Source: an uncultured Collinsella sp. (GTDB lineage Bacteria > Actinomycetota > Coriobacteriia > Coriobacteriales > Coriobacteriaceae). From it: a stretch of 5,034 nt of DNA. The first letter of the stretch is position 1; each line of letters begins with the position of its first letter. Made by a program: the position numbers and the translations under genes. The DNA lies in assembly GCA_958423535.1 (NCBI GenBank), contig CATZRJ010000085.1:1-5034 (forward strand), given 5' to 3'. This document shows positions 1 to 4,731 of this stretch, one piece after another. The notes under the pieces were generated by a model. It made no database searches. It had not been told where the DNA came from and was given only the letters and a program-made list of their open reading frames with translations.

Positions 1-54
1 TTCTGGAACCAGGGTCGAACCGAGGAGATCCGCGACCGCGTGCTGCATCTCTAA
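1..54 (+). CDS. nrdD: Anaerobic ribonucleoside-triphosphate reductase, C-terminal end (partial)
   Basis: Only the last 17 codons are present; the gene begins left of the window. The visible residues, FWNQGRTEEIRDRVLHL, fit the usual NrdD tail (N-x-G-R-x-x-E-I-x-x-R-V-x-H), which follows the C-terminal zinc and glycyl-radical region. It ends in a tandem stop, TAATAA (52-57). NrdD is the catalytic subunit of oxygen-sensitive class III ribonucleotide reductase, which makes dNTPs during anaerobic growth. Its activase gene nrdG follows on the same strand, which strongly supports the call despite the short stretch. Unusually, codons 7-17 lie inside the left arm of a long inverted repeat that extends to about 248, so the 3' end of the coding sequence may fold with downstream mRNA. 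The identification rests on the tail motif plus context. Confidence 0.82.
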   Translation, partial: FWNQGRTEEIRDRVLHL

Positions 55-248
55 TAACCATCCCAGGCTGCCCCGTAGCGAGGCCCCGGACCTTTGCTCG
101 CTATTTCGAACAGTCCTGGCTCACGACGGAGGCGCCACTGGCGCCTCCTGTTCGTGCGGAACTCATATCGAGCAAAGGTCCGGGGCCTCGCTACGGGGCA
201 GCCAAGTTGATGTAGCTGAGATGCAGTATGCGGTCTGCTCACTCCTCG
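21..248. repeat. Long inverted repeat spanning the nrdD stop codon
   Basis: The core is a perfect 35-bp inverted repeat: 66-100 is the reverse complement of 169-203, with the axis at 134.5. Pairing resumes outward on exactly the same axis. Bases 34-51 pair with 218-235, an 18-bp helix in RNA whose only two non-Watson-Crick positions (G40 and G42 against U229 and U227) are G-U pairs. Bases 21-27 pair with 242-248. The unpaired stretches between these helices are equal on both sides (52-65 with 204-217; 28-33 with 236-241). The central 68 bases hold a smaller hairpin, 128-136 with 140-148, and a short helix, 107-113 with 148-154. No T-run follows, so it is not an ordinary terminator. It could be an RNase III or stability element in nrdD-nrdG mRNA, or a MITE/REP-like repeat. 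The structure is certain; the function is unknown. Confidence 0.93.
128..148. repeat. Small hairpin in the loop of the long inverted repeat
   Basis: GGAGGCGCC (128-136), a three-base ACT loop, then GGCGCCTCC (140-148) forms a perfect 9-bp stem. It sits inside the loop of the 35-bp inverted repeat but off its axis (axis 138 rather than 134.5). The outer arms and this hairpin are therefore not one simple fold-back; the RNA would be a long stem capped by a structured loop. The left arm contains a GGAGG sequence, but no start codon follows at a useful distance. Confidence 0.85.
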
Positions 249-268
249 AAGTTCTTAGCAGAAATAAT

Positions 269-312
269 TTGAGCTGCAGCTGCGATTTACTTGTGATGGC
301 AGTTGAGCTGCA
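269..312. repeat. Direct repeat TTGAGCTGCA, two copies
   Basis: TTGAGCTGCA occurs at 269-278 and again at 303-312, 34 bases apart. The first copy overlaps the perfect 10-base palindrome AGCTGCAGCT (272-281). The two copies could be sites for one regulator upstream of nrdG, but two 10-mers are weak evidence and no known binding motif is recognised. The rest of 249-380 is comparatively A/T-rich and holds no credible open reading frame. Confidence 0.45.
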
Positions 313-339
313 ACAAAGTTTTTATTAGACCGCGAACCC

Positions 340-368
340 TATACTCAATGTTCGCTTCGTTCATTGAG
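340..368 (+). promoter_or_regulatory. Possible -10 box and inverted repeat upstream of nrdG
   Basis: TATACT (340-345) is a good -10 hexamer, but there is no recognisable -35 about 17 bases upstream (317-322 reads AGTTTT) and no TG extension. Its end overlaps a 7-bp inverted repeat, CTCAATG (344-350) and CATTGAG (362-368), with an 11-base spacer. That position would suit an operator at the start of transcription. If real, it would give nrdG a promoter separate from nrdD, with a leader containing the hairpin at 382-465. nrdG could equally be read only from the nrdD promoter outside the window. Confidence 0.28.
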
Positions 369-381
369 CTACCCTTTGCAT

Positions 382-465
382 GAGGCCGGGACATATCGTC
401 CCGCCCGCAGTTTCGCAGGCCGCAGGCCGAGAATGTTTGAGGACGGGATGATATGTCCCGGCCTC
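382..465 (+). repeat. 22-bp inverted repeat in the nrdG leader
   Basis: Bases 382-403 are the reverse complement of 444-465 apart from one position (G398 against T449), which becomes a G-U pair in RNA. The loop is 40 bases and contains a tandem repeat, CGCAGGC twice (414-427). Each arm is itself nearly self-complementary (GGGAC-ATATC-GTCCC in the left arm), so two small hairpins can compete with the one large stem. The right arm ends three bases before the nrdG ribosome site, so folding could affect translation initiation. No T-run follows, which argues against a terminator. It could also be one copy of a genome-wide REP-like palindrome. Confidence 0.88.
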
Positions 466-467
466 CC

Positions 468-472
468 GGGAG
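468..472 (+). promoter_or_regulatory. nrdG ribosome binding site inside a palindrome
   Basis: GGGAG lies 8 bases before the ATG at 481 and decides the nrdG start over the in-frame upstream TTG at 364. It forms the right half of the perfect palindrome CTCCCGGGAG (463-472), whose left half overlaps the end of the hairpin arm at 444-465. The complementary CUCCC is therefore either tied up in the large stem or free to compete for the ribosome site. Confidence 0.7.
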
Positions 473-480
473 AGTTACCT

Positions 481-1062
481 ATGAACTACGCGAACATTAA
501 GTATTTCGATATTGCTGATGGGGAAGGCGTTCGTACTTCTCTGTTTGTGAGCGGGTGCCGTCGTGGGTGTAAGAATTGCTTTAACTCCGTCGCGTGGGAC
601 TTTGCCGCGGGTGAACCGTTCGATCGTGCCGTCGAGGACAAGATTATCGAGAGTCTTGACCATCCCTTTATTGATGGCCTGACGATTCTGGGTGGCGAGC
701 CTATGGAGCCCGAGAATCAGGCGGGTCTCGTTGACTTTATCGAACGCGTGCGCGTGGTCTATCCTGTGGAGTCGGGGAAGACCATTTGGTGCTTTACCGG
801 CGACGTGCTCGAGGAGCTTATGCCGGGCGGTCGTCATCATACCGAGGTGACGGACCGTATCCTTGCCTGCCTCGACATGCTGGTGGACGGCCCGTTTGTT
901 CAGGACCTGTACGATATCTCGCTGCGCTTTAGGGGCTCGAGTAATCAGCGCGTGATCGACATGAACGCCACGCGCGCTCGTGCTGCACGTGAGGGCGTTT
1001 CGCTTTGCGATGCTGTGGAGCTTTGGCGGGACGATCCGATCTATTCGACCCATACTATGTAG
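481..1062 (+). CDS. nrdG: Anaerobic ribonucleoside-triphosphate reductase activating protein
   Basis: A 193-residue radical-SAM activase. It uses a [4Fe-4S] cluster and S-adenosylmethionine to put the glycyl radical on NrdD, whose gene ends just upstream. The cluster cysteines are C26, C30 and C33 in the C-x3-C-x2-C form usual for glycyl-radical activases. The SAM-binding GGEP motif is at 71-74. Family signatures LVDGPFVQDL (134-143) and RFRGSSNQRVID (149-160) are clear. The N terminus (MNYANIKYFDIADGEGVRT) matches NrdG from the ATG at 481. An in-frame TTG at 364 would add 39 residues encoded by the hairpin region; I reject it because GGGAG is placed correctly for 481. About 33 residues follow the GSSNQ motif, more than in the roughly 154-residue E. 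coli protein, and they have no recognised function. The neighbour folE starts 66 bases on, with what looks like its own promoter. Confidence 0.96.
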   Translation: MNYANIKYFDIADGEGVRTSLFVSGCRRGCKNCFNSVAWDFAAGEPFDRAVEDKIIESLDHPFIDGLTILGGEPMEPENQAGLVDFIERVRVVYPVESGKTIWCFTGDVLEELMPGGRHHTEVTDRILACLDMLVDGPFVQDLYDISLRFRGSSNQRVIDMNATRARAAREGVSLCDAVELWRDDPIYSTHTM

Positions 1063-1063
1063 C

Positions 1064-1094
1064 TTGTGGCCGATGCCGGAGGGCGTGGTACCAT
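1064..1094 (+). promoter_or_regulatory. Probable promoter of the folE-HD-folB cluster
   Basis: In the 66-base gap after nrdG there is TTGTGG (1064-1069) as a -35 and TACCAT (1089-1094) as a -10, with a 19-base spacer. TGG directly before the -10 (1086-1088) gives an extended -10. Transcription would start near 1101, leaving a leader of roughly 28 bases with GTGAGG (1118-1123) as ribosome site before the ATG at 1129. The spacer is long and the -35 only partly matches consensus, so read-through from nrdG is also possible. Confidence 0.45.
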
Positions 1095-1128
1095 AGCGCG
1101 AACGCAAAATCGGAAAAGTGAGGCCCAG

Positions 1129-1686
1129 ATGGTCGATCAGGAAAAAGTCGAGGCCGCCATAAGGCTGTTGCTTGAGAGCATAGGCGAGGACCCAACTCGT
1201 GAGGGTCTGCTGGAGACACCGGCACGCGTCGCCCGTATGTATAGCGAGATTGCAGGCGGCATGGATCAGAGCGCCGAGGAGCACCTGTCCAAAACATTTG
1301 CCGTCGCTTCGAACGATTTGGTTATCGAGCGCGACATTACGTTTTACTCACTGTGCGAGCATCATCTGCTGCCGTTTTATGGCAAGGCTGCGATCGGCTA
1401 TATCCCTAACGGTCGCGTGGCGGGTCTGTCTAAGCTTGCTCGCACAGTTGAGGTCTATGCCCGTCGTCTGCAGCTGCAGGAGCAGCTGTGTGCACAGGTT
1501 GCCGACGCCCTCATGGAATATCTTGCCCCCCAAGGAGCGATTGTGCTGATGGAAGCCGAGCATATGTGCATGACCATGCGCGGCGTGCAAAAGCCCGGTA
1601 CCAAGACCGTAACGCTTGCTCGTCGCGGTGTCTTTGAGACCGATCCGTCGCTCGAGGAGCGATTCTTTAGGATGCTGGGCCGCTAG
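1129..1686 (+). CDS. folE: GTP cyclohydrolase I (type IA)
   Basis: This 185-residue protein converts GTP to 7,8-dihydroneopterin triphosphate, the first step of tetrahydrofolate synthesis, as a cytosolic homodecamer in known members. The zinc ligands are present with the family spacing: C76 and H79 in SLCEHHLLPF, and C147 in EHMCMTMRGV (equivalent to E. coli C110, H113 and C181). Catalytic histidines H78 and H145 are also present. Other signatures are GEDPTREGLLETPARVARM (19-37) and GVQKPGTKTVT (152-162). The length fits a compact bacterial form. I chose ATG 1129, preceded by GTGAGG, over an in-frame GTG at 1066, which would add 21 unrelated residues and overlap the promoter. The HD-domain gene begins one base after the stop, implying translational coupling. 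All catalytic residues are intact, so it should be active and zinc-dependent. Confidence 0.98.
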   Translation: MVDQEKVEAAIRLLLESIGEDPTREGLLETPARVARMYSEIAGGMDQSAEEHLSKTFAVASNDLVIERDITFYSLCEHHLLPFYGKAAIGYIPNGRVAGLSKLARTVEVYARRLQLQEQLCAQVADALMEYLAPQGAIVLMEAEHMCMTMRGVQKPGTKTVTLARRGVFETDPSLEERFFRMLGR

Positions 1687-1687
1687 C

Positions 1688-2269
1688 ATGAGGGTCGTCA
1701 ACGACTTTGCATCGAAGACCGATGAGGGAACGCCACGTCGCGGCTTTATGGCTTCGGGCCTGACCCCGTTTGGTGCCATGCCTCGCATTGACTACATTTG
1801 TGCCAACGGGCTGTTCCGGCGGCATCTGGGCAACATTGCGCAGTTGGAATCGGGGCGCATCTTTTGCCGCCACGGTATTGACCATCTGCTGGATGTCGCG
1901 CGCATTATGTGGATTAAGAATCTTGAGGAGCAGCTCGGATTTGACCGCGAGGTCATCTATGCCACGGCACTTCTTCACGATATCGGCAAAGATGAACAGT
2001 ATGAATCGGGTATATCCCATGATGTTGCAAGCGAACGCGTCGCTGATGCGATTCTCGGTGGCATGCCCGATGACGTGGCGTTTGAACCGGCCGATGCCGC
2101 AGCCATTAAGACGGCCATTCTGGGCCATCGAAAGCTGCGCGTGAATAGCCAGCCGCTTGAGCGTCTGCTCTATGCAGCCGACAAAGCGTCGCGCGCTTGC
2201 TTTGCGTGCCCTGCGCGCAATGCCTGCAACTGGAGCGATGATAAAAAGAACCTGTCGATTCGCGTGTAG
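1688..2269 (+). CDS. HD-domain metal-dependent phosphohydrolase, candidate dihydroneopterin phosphatase
   Basis: A 193-residue HD-superfamily protein of the HDIG type. Putative metal ligands are H66 (HLLDVAR), H97-D98 in LLHDIGK (95-101), H111 in SHDVASE and D165 in YAADKASR; H147 in GHRK may complete a two-metal site. The C-terminal tail has three cysteines, C171, C174 and C180, in C-x2-C-x5-C followed by NW, which could bind zinc or an iron-sulfur cluster. The first roughly 30 residues are poorly conserved in appearance, and ATG 1748 or 1778 could be the true start. I prefer 1688 because it lies one base past the folE stop and suits translational coupling, although no strong ribosome site precedes it. 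HD proteins remove phosphate from nucleotides. Lying between folE and folB, this one may dephosphorylate dihydroneopterin triphosphate or monophosphate. The HD fold is seen in the sequence; the substrate is inferred from position only. Confidence 0.88.
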   Translation: MRVVNDFASKTDEGTPRRGFMASGLTPFGAMPRIDYICANGLFRRHLGNIAQLESGRIFCRHGIDHLLDVARIMWIKNLEEQLGFDREVIYATALLHDIGKDEQYESGISHDVASERVADAILGGMPDDVAFEPADAAAIKTAILGHRKLRVNSQPLERLLYAADKASRACFACPARNACNWSDDKKNLSIRV

Positions 2270-2297
2270 TCGGTATGCGCGGTCGGGGTTCTGAACG

Positions 2298-2303
2298 AAG
2301 GAG
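2298..2303 (+). promoter_or_regulatory. folB ribosome binding site
   Basis: AAGGAG lies 9 bases before the ATG at 2313. This strong site fixes the upstream start and thus an N-terminal extension on FolB. The alternative GTG at 2415, which would give a normal-length FolB, has no comparable site. Confidence 0.75.
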
Positions 2304-2312
2304 ACGATCGCG

Positions 2313-2798
2313 ATGACTAACAAAAAGCTGCCCGAGAATGCAACCAAGACTGAGGGAGCCGAGCTTGCCCGCCGTGGCAGGGGTGAGATTTCCGCCGCAA
2401 CGGCAGTGCCTCATGTGAGCTATGACGACCTACGCCATGCCGACCGCATTACTATCGACGGTCTCGAGGTCTTTGCCAACCACGGCGTGTATCCCGAGGA
2501 GAACGCCCTGGGGCAGAAGTTTGTCGTGTCCATGGTGCTCTATGCCGACCTGCGCGCGGCGGGGGAGCACGACAACCTGGATGCCTCTATTGATTACGGC
2601 TCGGTGTGCCACGATGTCGATGGCTATCTGCGCGAGCATACGTTTAAGCTCATCGAGGCTGCAGCCGAGGGTGTGGCCCAGATGCTGCTACGTCGTTACC
2701 CCTTGCTACTTGGCGTGCGTGTTAAGCTCGATAAGCCTTGGGCGCCCGTCGGTCTTTCCCTGGCAAGCTGCGGCGTCGAGATTGAGCGCGTGCGCTAG
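2313..2798 (+). CDS. folB: Dihydroneopterin aldolase with N-terminal extension
   Basis: A 161-residue protein that splits 7,8-dihydroneopterin into 6-hydroxymethyl-7,8-dihydropterin and glycolaldehyde in folate synthesis. The catalytic domain begins near residue 44 (RITIDGLEVFANHGVYPEE). Residues matching the Staphylococcus aureus active site are E63 (in PEENALGQ), Y95 (in SIDYGSV), E115 (in KLIEAAAEGVA) and K141 (in LDKPWAP). The family domain is about 120 residues, so roughly the first 43 are extra: charged, apparently disordered, with no signal peptide or membrane segment. They are retained because AAGGAG is well placed for ATG 2313. It lies 43 bases after the HD gene, in one probable operon with folE. 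No folP or folK is in the window, and the gene is not fused to a FolK domain. A terminator overlaps its stop codon. Confidence 0.96.
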   Translation: MTNKKLPENATKTEGAELARRGRGEISAATAVPHVSYDDLRHADRITIDGLEVFANHGVYPEENALGQKFVVSMVLYADLRAAGEHDNLDASIDYGSVCHDVDGYLREHTFKLIEAAAEGVAQMLLRRYPLLLGVRVKLDKPWAPVGLSLASCGVEIERVR

Positions 2799-2831
2799 CC
2801 GACGCTAGAGCTCGTTGGCGGGCGGTTTTTT
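2793..2831 (+). terminator. Intrinsic terminator of the folate cluster, overlapping both convergent genes
   Basis: Bases 2793-2804 pair with 2813-2824 as a 12-position stem: nine Watson-Crick pairs, two G-U pairs (2796 with 2821, 2801 with 2816) and one A-G mismatch (2797 with 2820), with an 8-base loop. One G is followed by six T (2826-2831). The core helix GCCGACG/CGTTGGC is strong. The stem includes the folB stop codon (2796-2798). The loop, right arm and T-run lie in the last codons of the minus-strand DUF45 gene, where the T-run reads as two AAA lysine codons. It serves + strand transcripts only; no T-run is placed for the minus strand. Confidence 0.75.
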
Positions 2832-3581
2832 GAGCCGCTGCGACAGGGCTCTATTGTTGGGGCAGTATGTGTCGAGCAGGGCGTGGAACCGTTGGTTGTG
2901 GCTTGGCTCGAGCAAGTGGACGAGCTCGTGGGCGACAACCATGTCGAGACATTCGACGGGGTAGGCGGCAAGTTCTCGTGCGATGCGAATGGCGCCGGTT
3001 TTGGGCGTGCACGAGCCCCAGCGCGTTTTCATGCTGCGTACGGAAATGCGGGAAACGGCGACACCCATTGCGATTTCGTATGCGTGCACAATATCGTGCA
3101 GCGCCGATGTGACCTCGGACGTATAGAGCTGGTCGATATGGGCTTGGATCTCACTGGGCGTTAAGCCGTCGAGGGTCGCATGCCACTTGGCCTGTGGACG
3201 TTCGTCTGGCTCGTCGGTACCCATAAAACTTGCGAAGGTGGCCTGTTTGGGTCGCGGTGCGGGTGATGCAAAGTTGTGGTCGAGTGCGTCCTGTACCGTG
3301 ATGGGCTTGCCCCAAAGTGCAATGATCGAGTGGGGGCCGAGCGGCTCTCGCACCGTCGCCTGACGTTGCTCGCGCCGGGCAAGTCGGCCGATAATCCAGG
3401 CGCTGTTGCGCTTCACAAACGCTTCGATACGCTCGTGGCTGGCGCCGAGCGGTGCACTGGCGTGGACCTCGCCGCTCGATGTGACGCGCAGGTTGAAGTT
3501 CTTGACGCGCTTTTTGGTAACGACGACGGGGATGGGCGTCCCATCCGGTCGGGGTACGGAAATCGTAAATTGCTGCGTCAA
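2805..3581 (-). CDS. YgjP/DUF45-family zinc metallopeptidase (SprT-like)
   Basis: A 258-residue cytosolic protein of the YgjP-type metal-dependent hydrolase family (DUF45). The zinc site is HELVH at 218-222 with a third ligand, H228, in PSHNQRFHALL. The family hallmark MKTRWGSC is at 184-191, followed by IRIARELAAYP. The N-terminal half has the usual KKRVKNFNLRV (23-33) and W62 of the NSAWI segment. Residues about 102-136 are a proline- and charge-rich stretch that looks like a family-variable linker. I chose TTG 3581 because GAAGGA (minus strand, 3593-3588) lies six bases upstream. Starts further upstream at 3614 or 3644 fall in a hairpin. It is probably co-transcribed with the upstream dipeptidase gene, whose stop is 74 bases away, and it converges on folB with only six bases between stop codons. 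The natural substrate of this family is not established; proteolysis is inferred from the HExxH site. Confidence 0.92.
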   Translation of the reverse strand: MTQQFTISVPRPDGTPIPVVVTKKRVKNFNLRVTSSGEVHASAPLGASHERIEAFVKRNSAWIIGRLARREQRQATVREPLGPHSIIALWGKPITVQDALDHNFASPAPRPKQATFASFMGTDEPDERPQAKWHATLDGLTPSEIQAHIDQLYTSEVTSALHDIVHAYEIAMGVAVSRISVRSMKTRWGSCTPKTGAIRIARELAAYPVECLDMVVAHELVHLLEPSHNQRFHALLDTYCPNNRALSQRLKKPPANEL

Positions 3582-3587
3582 AAGCGG

Positions 3588-3593
3588 TCCTTC
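3588..3593 (-). promoter_or_regulatory. Ribosome binding site for the DUF45 gene
   Basis: Minus-strand GAAGGA sits six bases before TTG 3581. It decides this start over ATG 3614 and TTG 3644, which lie within or beyond the intergenic hairpin and have no ribosome site. Confidence 0.6.
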
Positions 3594-3603
3594 AGATTGG
3601 GGA

Positions 3604-3639
3604 CGGGCCGGCATACCGACCGTTCGGCATGCCGGCCCG
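3604..3639 (-). repeat. Stable hairpin between the dipeptidase and DUF45 genes
   Basis: An 11-bp perfect inverted repeat (3604-3614 with 3629-3639) continues, after one A-C mismatch, into four more pairs (3616-3619 with 3624-3627) closing a four-base loop. It lies 16 bases after the dipeptidase stop and upstream of the DUF45 ribosome site. Neither strand has a T-run next to it, so it is unlikely to be an intrinsic terminator. It could protect the 3' end of the dipeptidase message or lower expression of the second gene. Confidence 0.8.
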
Positions 3640-3655
3640 CTCAAGGGATGTGAAA

Positions 3656-4669
3656 TTAATAACGCTCAAAGAAGGCAAGGGCATTATCGCTGCAGAGCTT
3701 CTGCATCACGGTCTTGCCAAAGTGCCTGGAGAGCATGTTCTGGAACTCGGGCATCATGCTGGCATCGGAGAGGAAGGCAGGCACCGTGGCGCCGTCCCAG
3801 TCGCCGCCGAGCGCGATGGCATCTTCGCCGCCCAGGTCGAGCCAGTGTTCGATATGGGCTGCCAGCTGGTCGAAGGTGACGTCTGCGGCGGTCTCGTCGG
3901 TTGCGTCGTTGGATAGGAACTCGCTGCAGTAGTTGAGGCCGACGATGCCGCCCATGTCGCGAATGGTGCGGAACTGGTCGTCGGTGAGGTTGCGCTTGAC
4001 GCCGCAGACACTACGGGAGTTGGAGTGGCTGGCGACGAAGGGGCGCGTGGCGTGGGCGACAACCTCGTCAAAGCACTCGTCGTTGAGGTGGGAGACGTCG
4101 AGTACCATGCCGGCGTGCTCCATCTGCGTGAGTGCCTCGATGCCGGCGGCGGTGAGGCCGGCGTGGGTATCGTGTCCGCTCGCGAGCGGTCCCTGCGCGT
4201 TCCAGCTGAGCGACGACATGAGTACGCCCAGGCTCTTGAGCACCTCGATCAGCGCGGGGTCCTCGGCAAAGAACGTGGCGTTTTCGATGGTGTGGATGCA
4301 GGCGACCTTGCCGTCTTTGAGCGCGGGGCGAATGTCTGCGGCGCTGCGCACGTTGACCATGCGGTCGTGGTTGAGCATTGCCTGGCCACTCATGTGCGCC
4401 ATGATCTGCGCCTGGAAGCGCGCTGTGTGGGCGGTGGGAATCTCGTCGGGGACAAACGTGGCGAAGCACTGCGCCCAAGGAGTTTTGCCGATCTTTGCGA
4501 GCGAGATGGCGCAGGCGTTGCCCTCGATAAGGTCGAAATCCTGCGGATGCGTCTCGTCGCCGGGGAAATAGCCGTCGGTGCCCGCGGTAAAGCGCAGGTC
4601 AAGATCGAGTGTGGCCCAGCCGATGCGGTCGGCGGTGTCACAGTGCAAGTCAAATACGGGATATGCCAT
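3656..4669 (-). CDS. Membrane-dipeptidase-type metallopeptidase (peptidase family M19)
   Basis: A 337-residue member of the M19 (renal dipeptidase) family, which cleaves dipeptides, including ones with a D-residue at the C-terminal side in some bacterial members, using two zinc ions in a TIM barrel. Expected ligands are all present: H9 and D11 in FDLHCDT, E129 in HTIENA, H194 in LDVSHLND and H215 in VASHSNSR. The substrate-side aspartate is D290 in GGDWDGA. The length is normal. ATG 4669 follows GGAGG on the minus strand at a short four-base spacing; an upstream in-frame start at 4699 would add ten unconvincing residues. No signal peptide or lipobox is seen, so it should be cytosolic and probably acts in peptide nutrient use or recycling. 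It is first in a probable two-gene operon with the DUF45 peptidase and diverges from the FKBP-type gene. The exact substrate cannot be read from the sequence. Confidence 0.95.
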   Translation of the reverse strand: MAYPVFDLHCDTADRIGWATLDLDLRFTAGTDGYFPGDETHPQDFDLIEGNACAISLAKIGKTPWAQCFATFVPDEIPTAHTARFQAQIMAHMSGQAMLNHDRMVNVRSAADIRPALKDGKVACIHTIENATFFAEDPALIEVLKSLGVLMSSLSWNAQGPLASGHDTHAGLTAAGIEALTQMEHAGMVLDVSHLNDECFDEVVAHATRPFVASHSNSRSVCGVKRNLTDDQFRTIRDMGGIVGLNYCSEFLSNDATDETAADVTFDQLAAHIEHWLDLGGEDAIALGGDWDGATVPAFLSDASMMPEFQNMLSRHFGKTVMQKLCSDNALAFFERY

Positions 4670-4700
4670 GGTTCCTCCGGTTGCAGCGTTTCTTTGCAAA

Positions 4701-4731
4701 CTGTCTTCAAATTGTATGACTAGGGTATAGT
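4701..4731 (+). promoter_or_regulatory. Possible promoter of the FKBP/SlyD-type gene
   Basis: TATAGT (4726-4731) is a good -10. A partial -35, CTGTCT (4701-4706), is 19 bases upstream, so the match is weak. Transcription would start near 4738. The resulting leader of about 50 bases contains a 6-bp stem, GGCGGC (4749-4754) with GCCGCC (4766-4771). Confidence 0.4.

Noticed and set aside
66..203. The 35-bp inverted repeat as a rho-independent terminator for nrdD
   Set aside because: The loop is very long and no T-run follows on either strand.
51..242. Minus-strand open reading frame of 63 codons inside the long inverted repeat
   Set aside because: It is made almost wholly of the palindrome, has no ribosome site and no recognisable protein features. 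It is a by-product of the repeat.
336..351. Possible NrdR box upstream of nrdG
   Set aside because: The sequence agrees only loosely with the NrdR consensus and has no second box at the expected one-helix-phased distance. The nrdD promoter, where a box would be expected, is outside the window.
364..480. Upstream extension of NrdG from an in-frame TTG
   Set aside because: The extra 39 residues are encoded by the hairpin and do not resemble NrdG, while the ATG at 481 has a ribosome site and begins the family sequence.
55..480. CRISPR array or tRNA-like structure in the nrdD-nrdG gap
   Set aside because: The repeats are inverted rather than regularly spaced direct repeats, and no cloverleaf with a T-arm motif is visible.
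475..1284. Long minus-strand open frame opposite nrdG and the start of folE
   Set aside because: It spans two certain + strand genes, has no family resemblance, and reflects codon bias on the opposite strand.
3604..3639. Hairpin as terminator of the dipeptidase gene
   Set aside because: The bases following it on the minus strand (GTCCCCAATCTG) contain no T-run.
3933..4723. Long + strand open frames opposite the dipeptidase gene
   Set aside because: The minus-strand M19 protein has every catalytic residue; the + strand frames are antisense to it and show no motifs.
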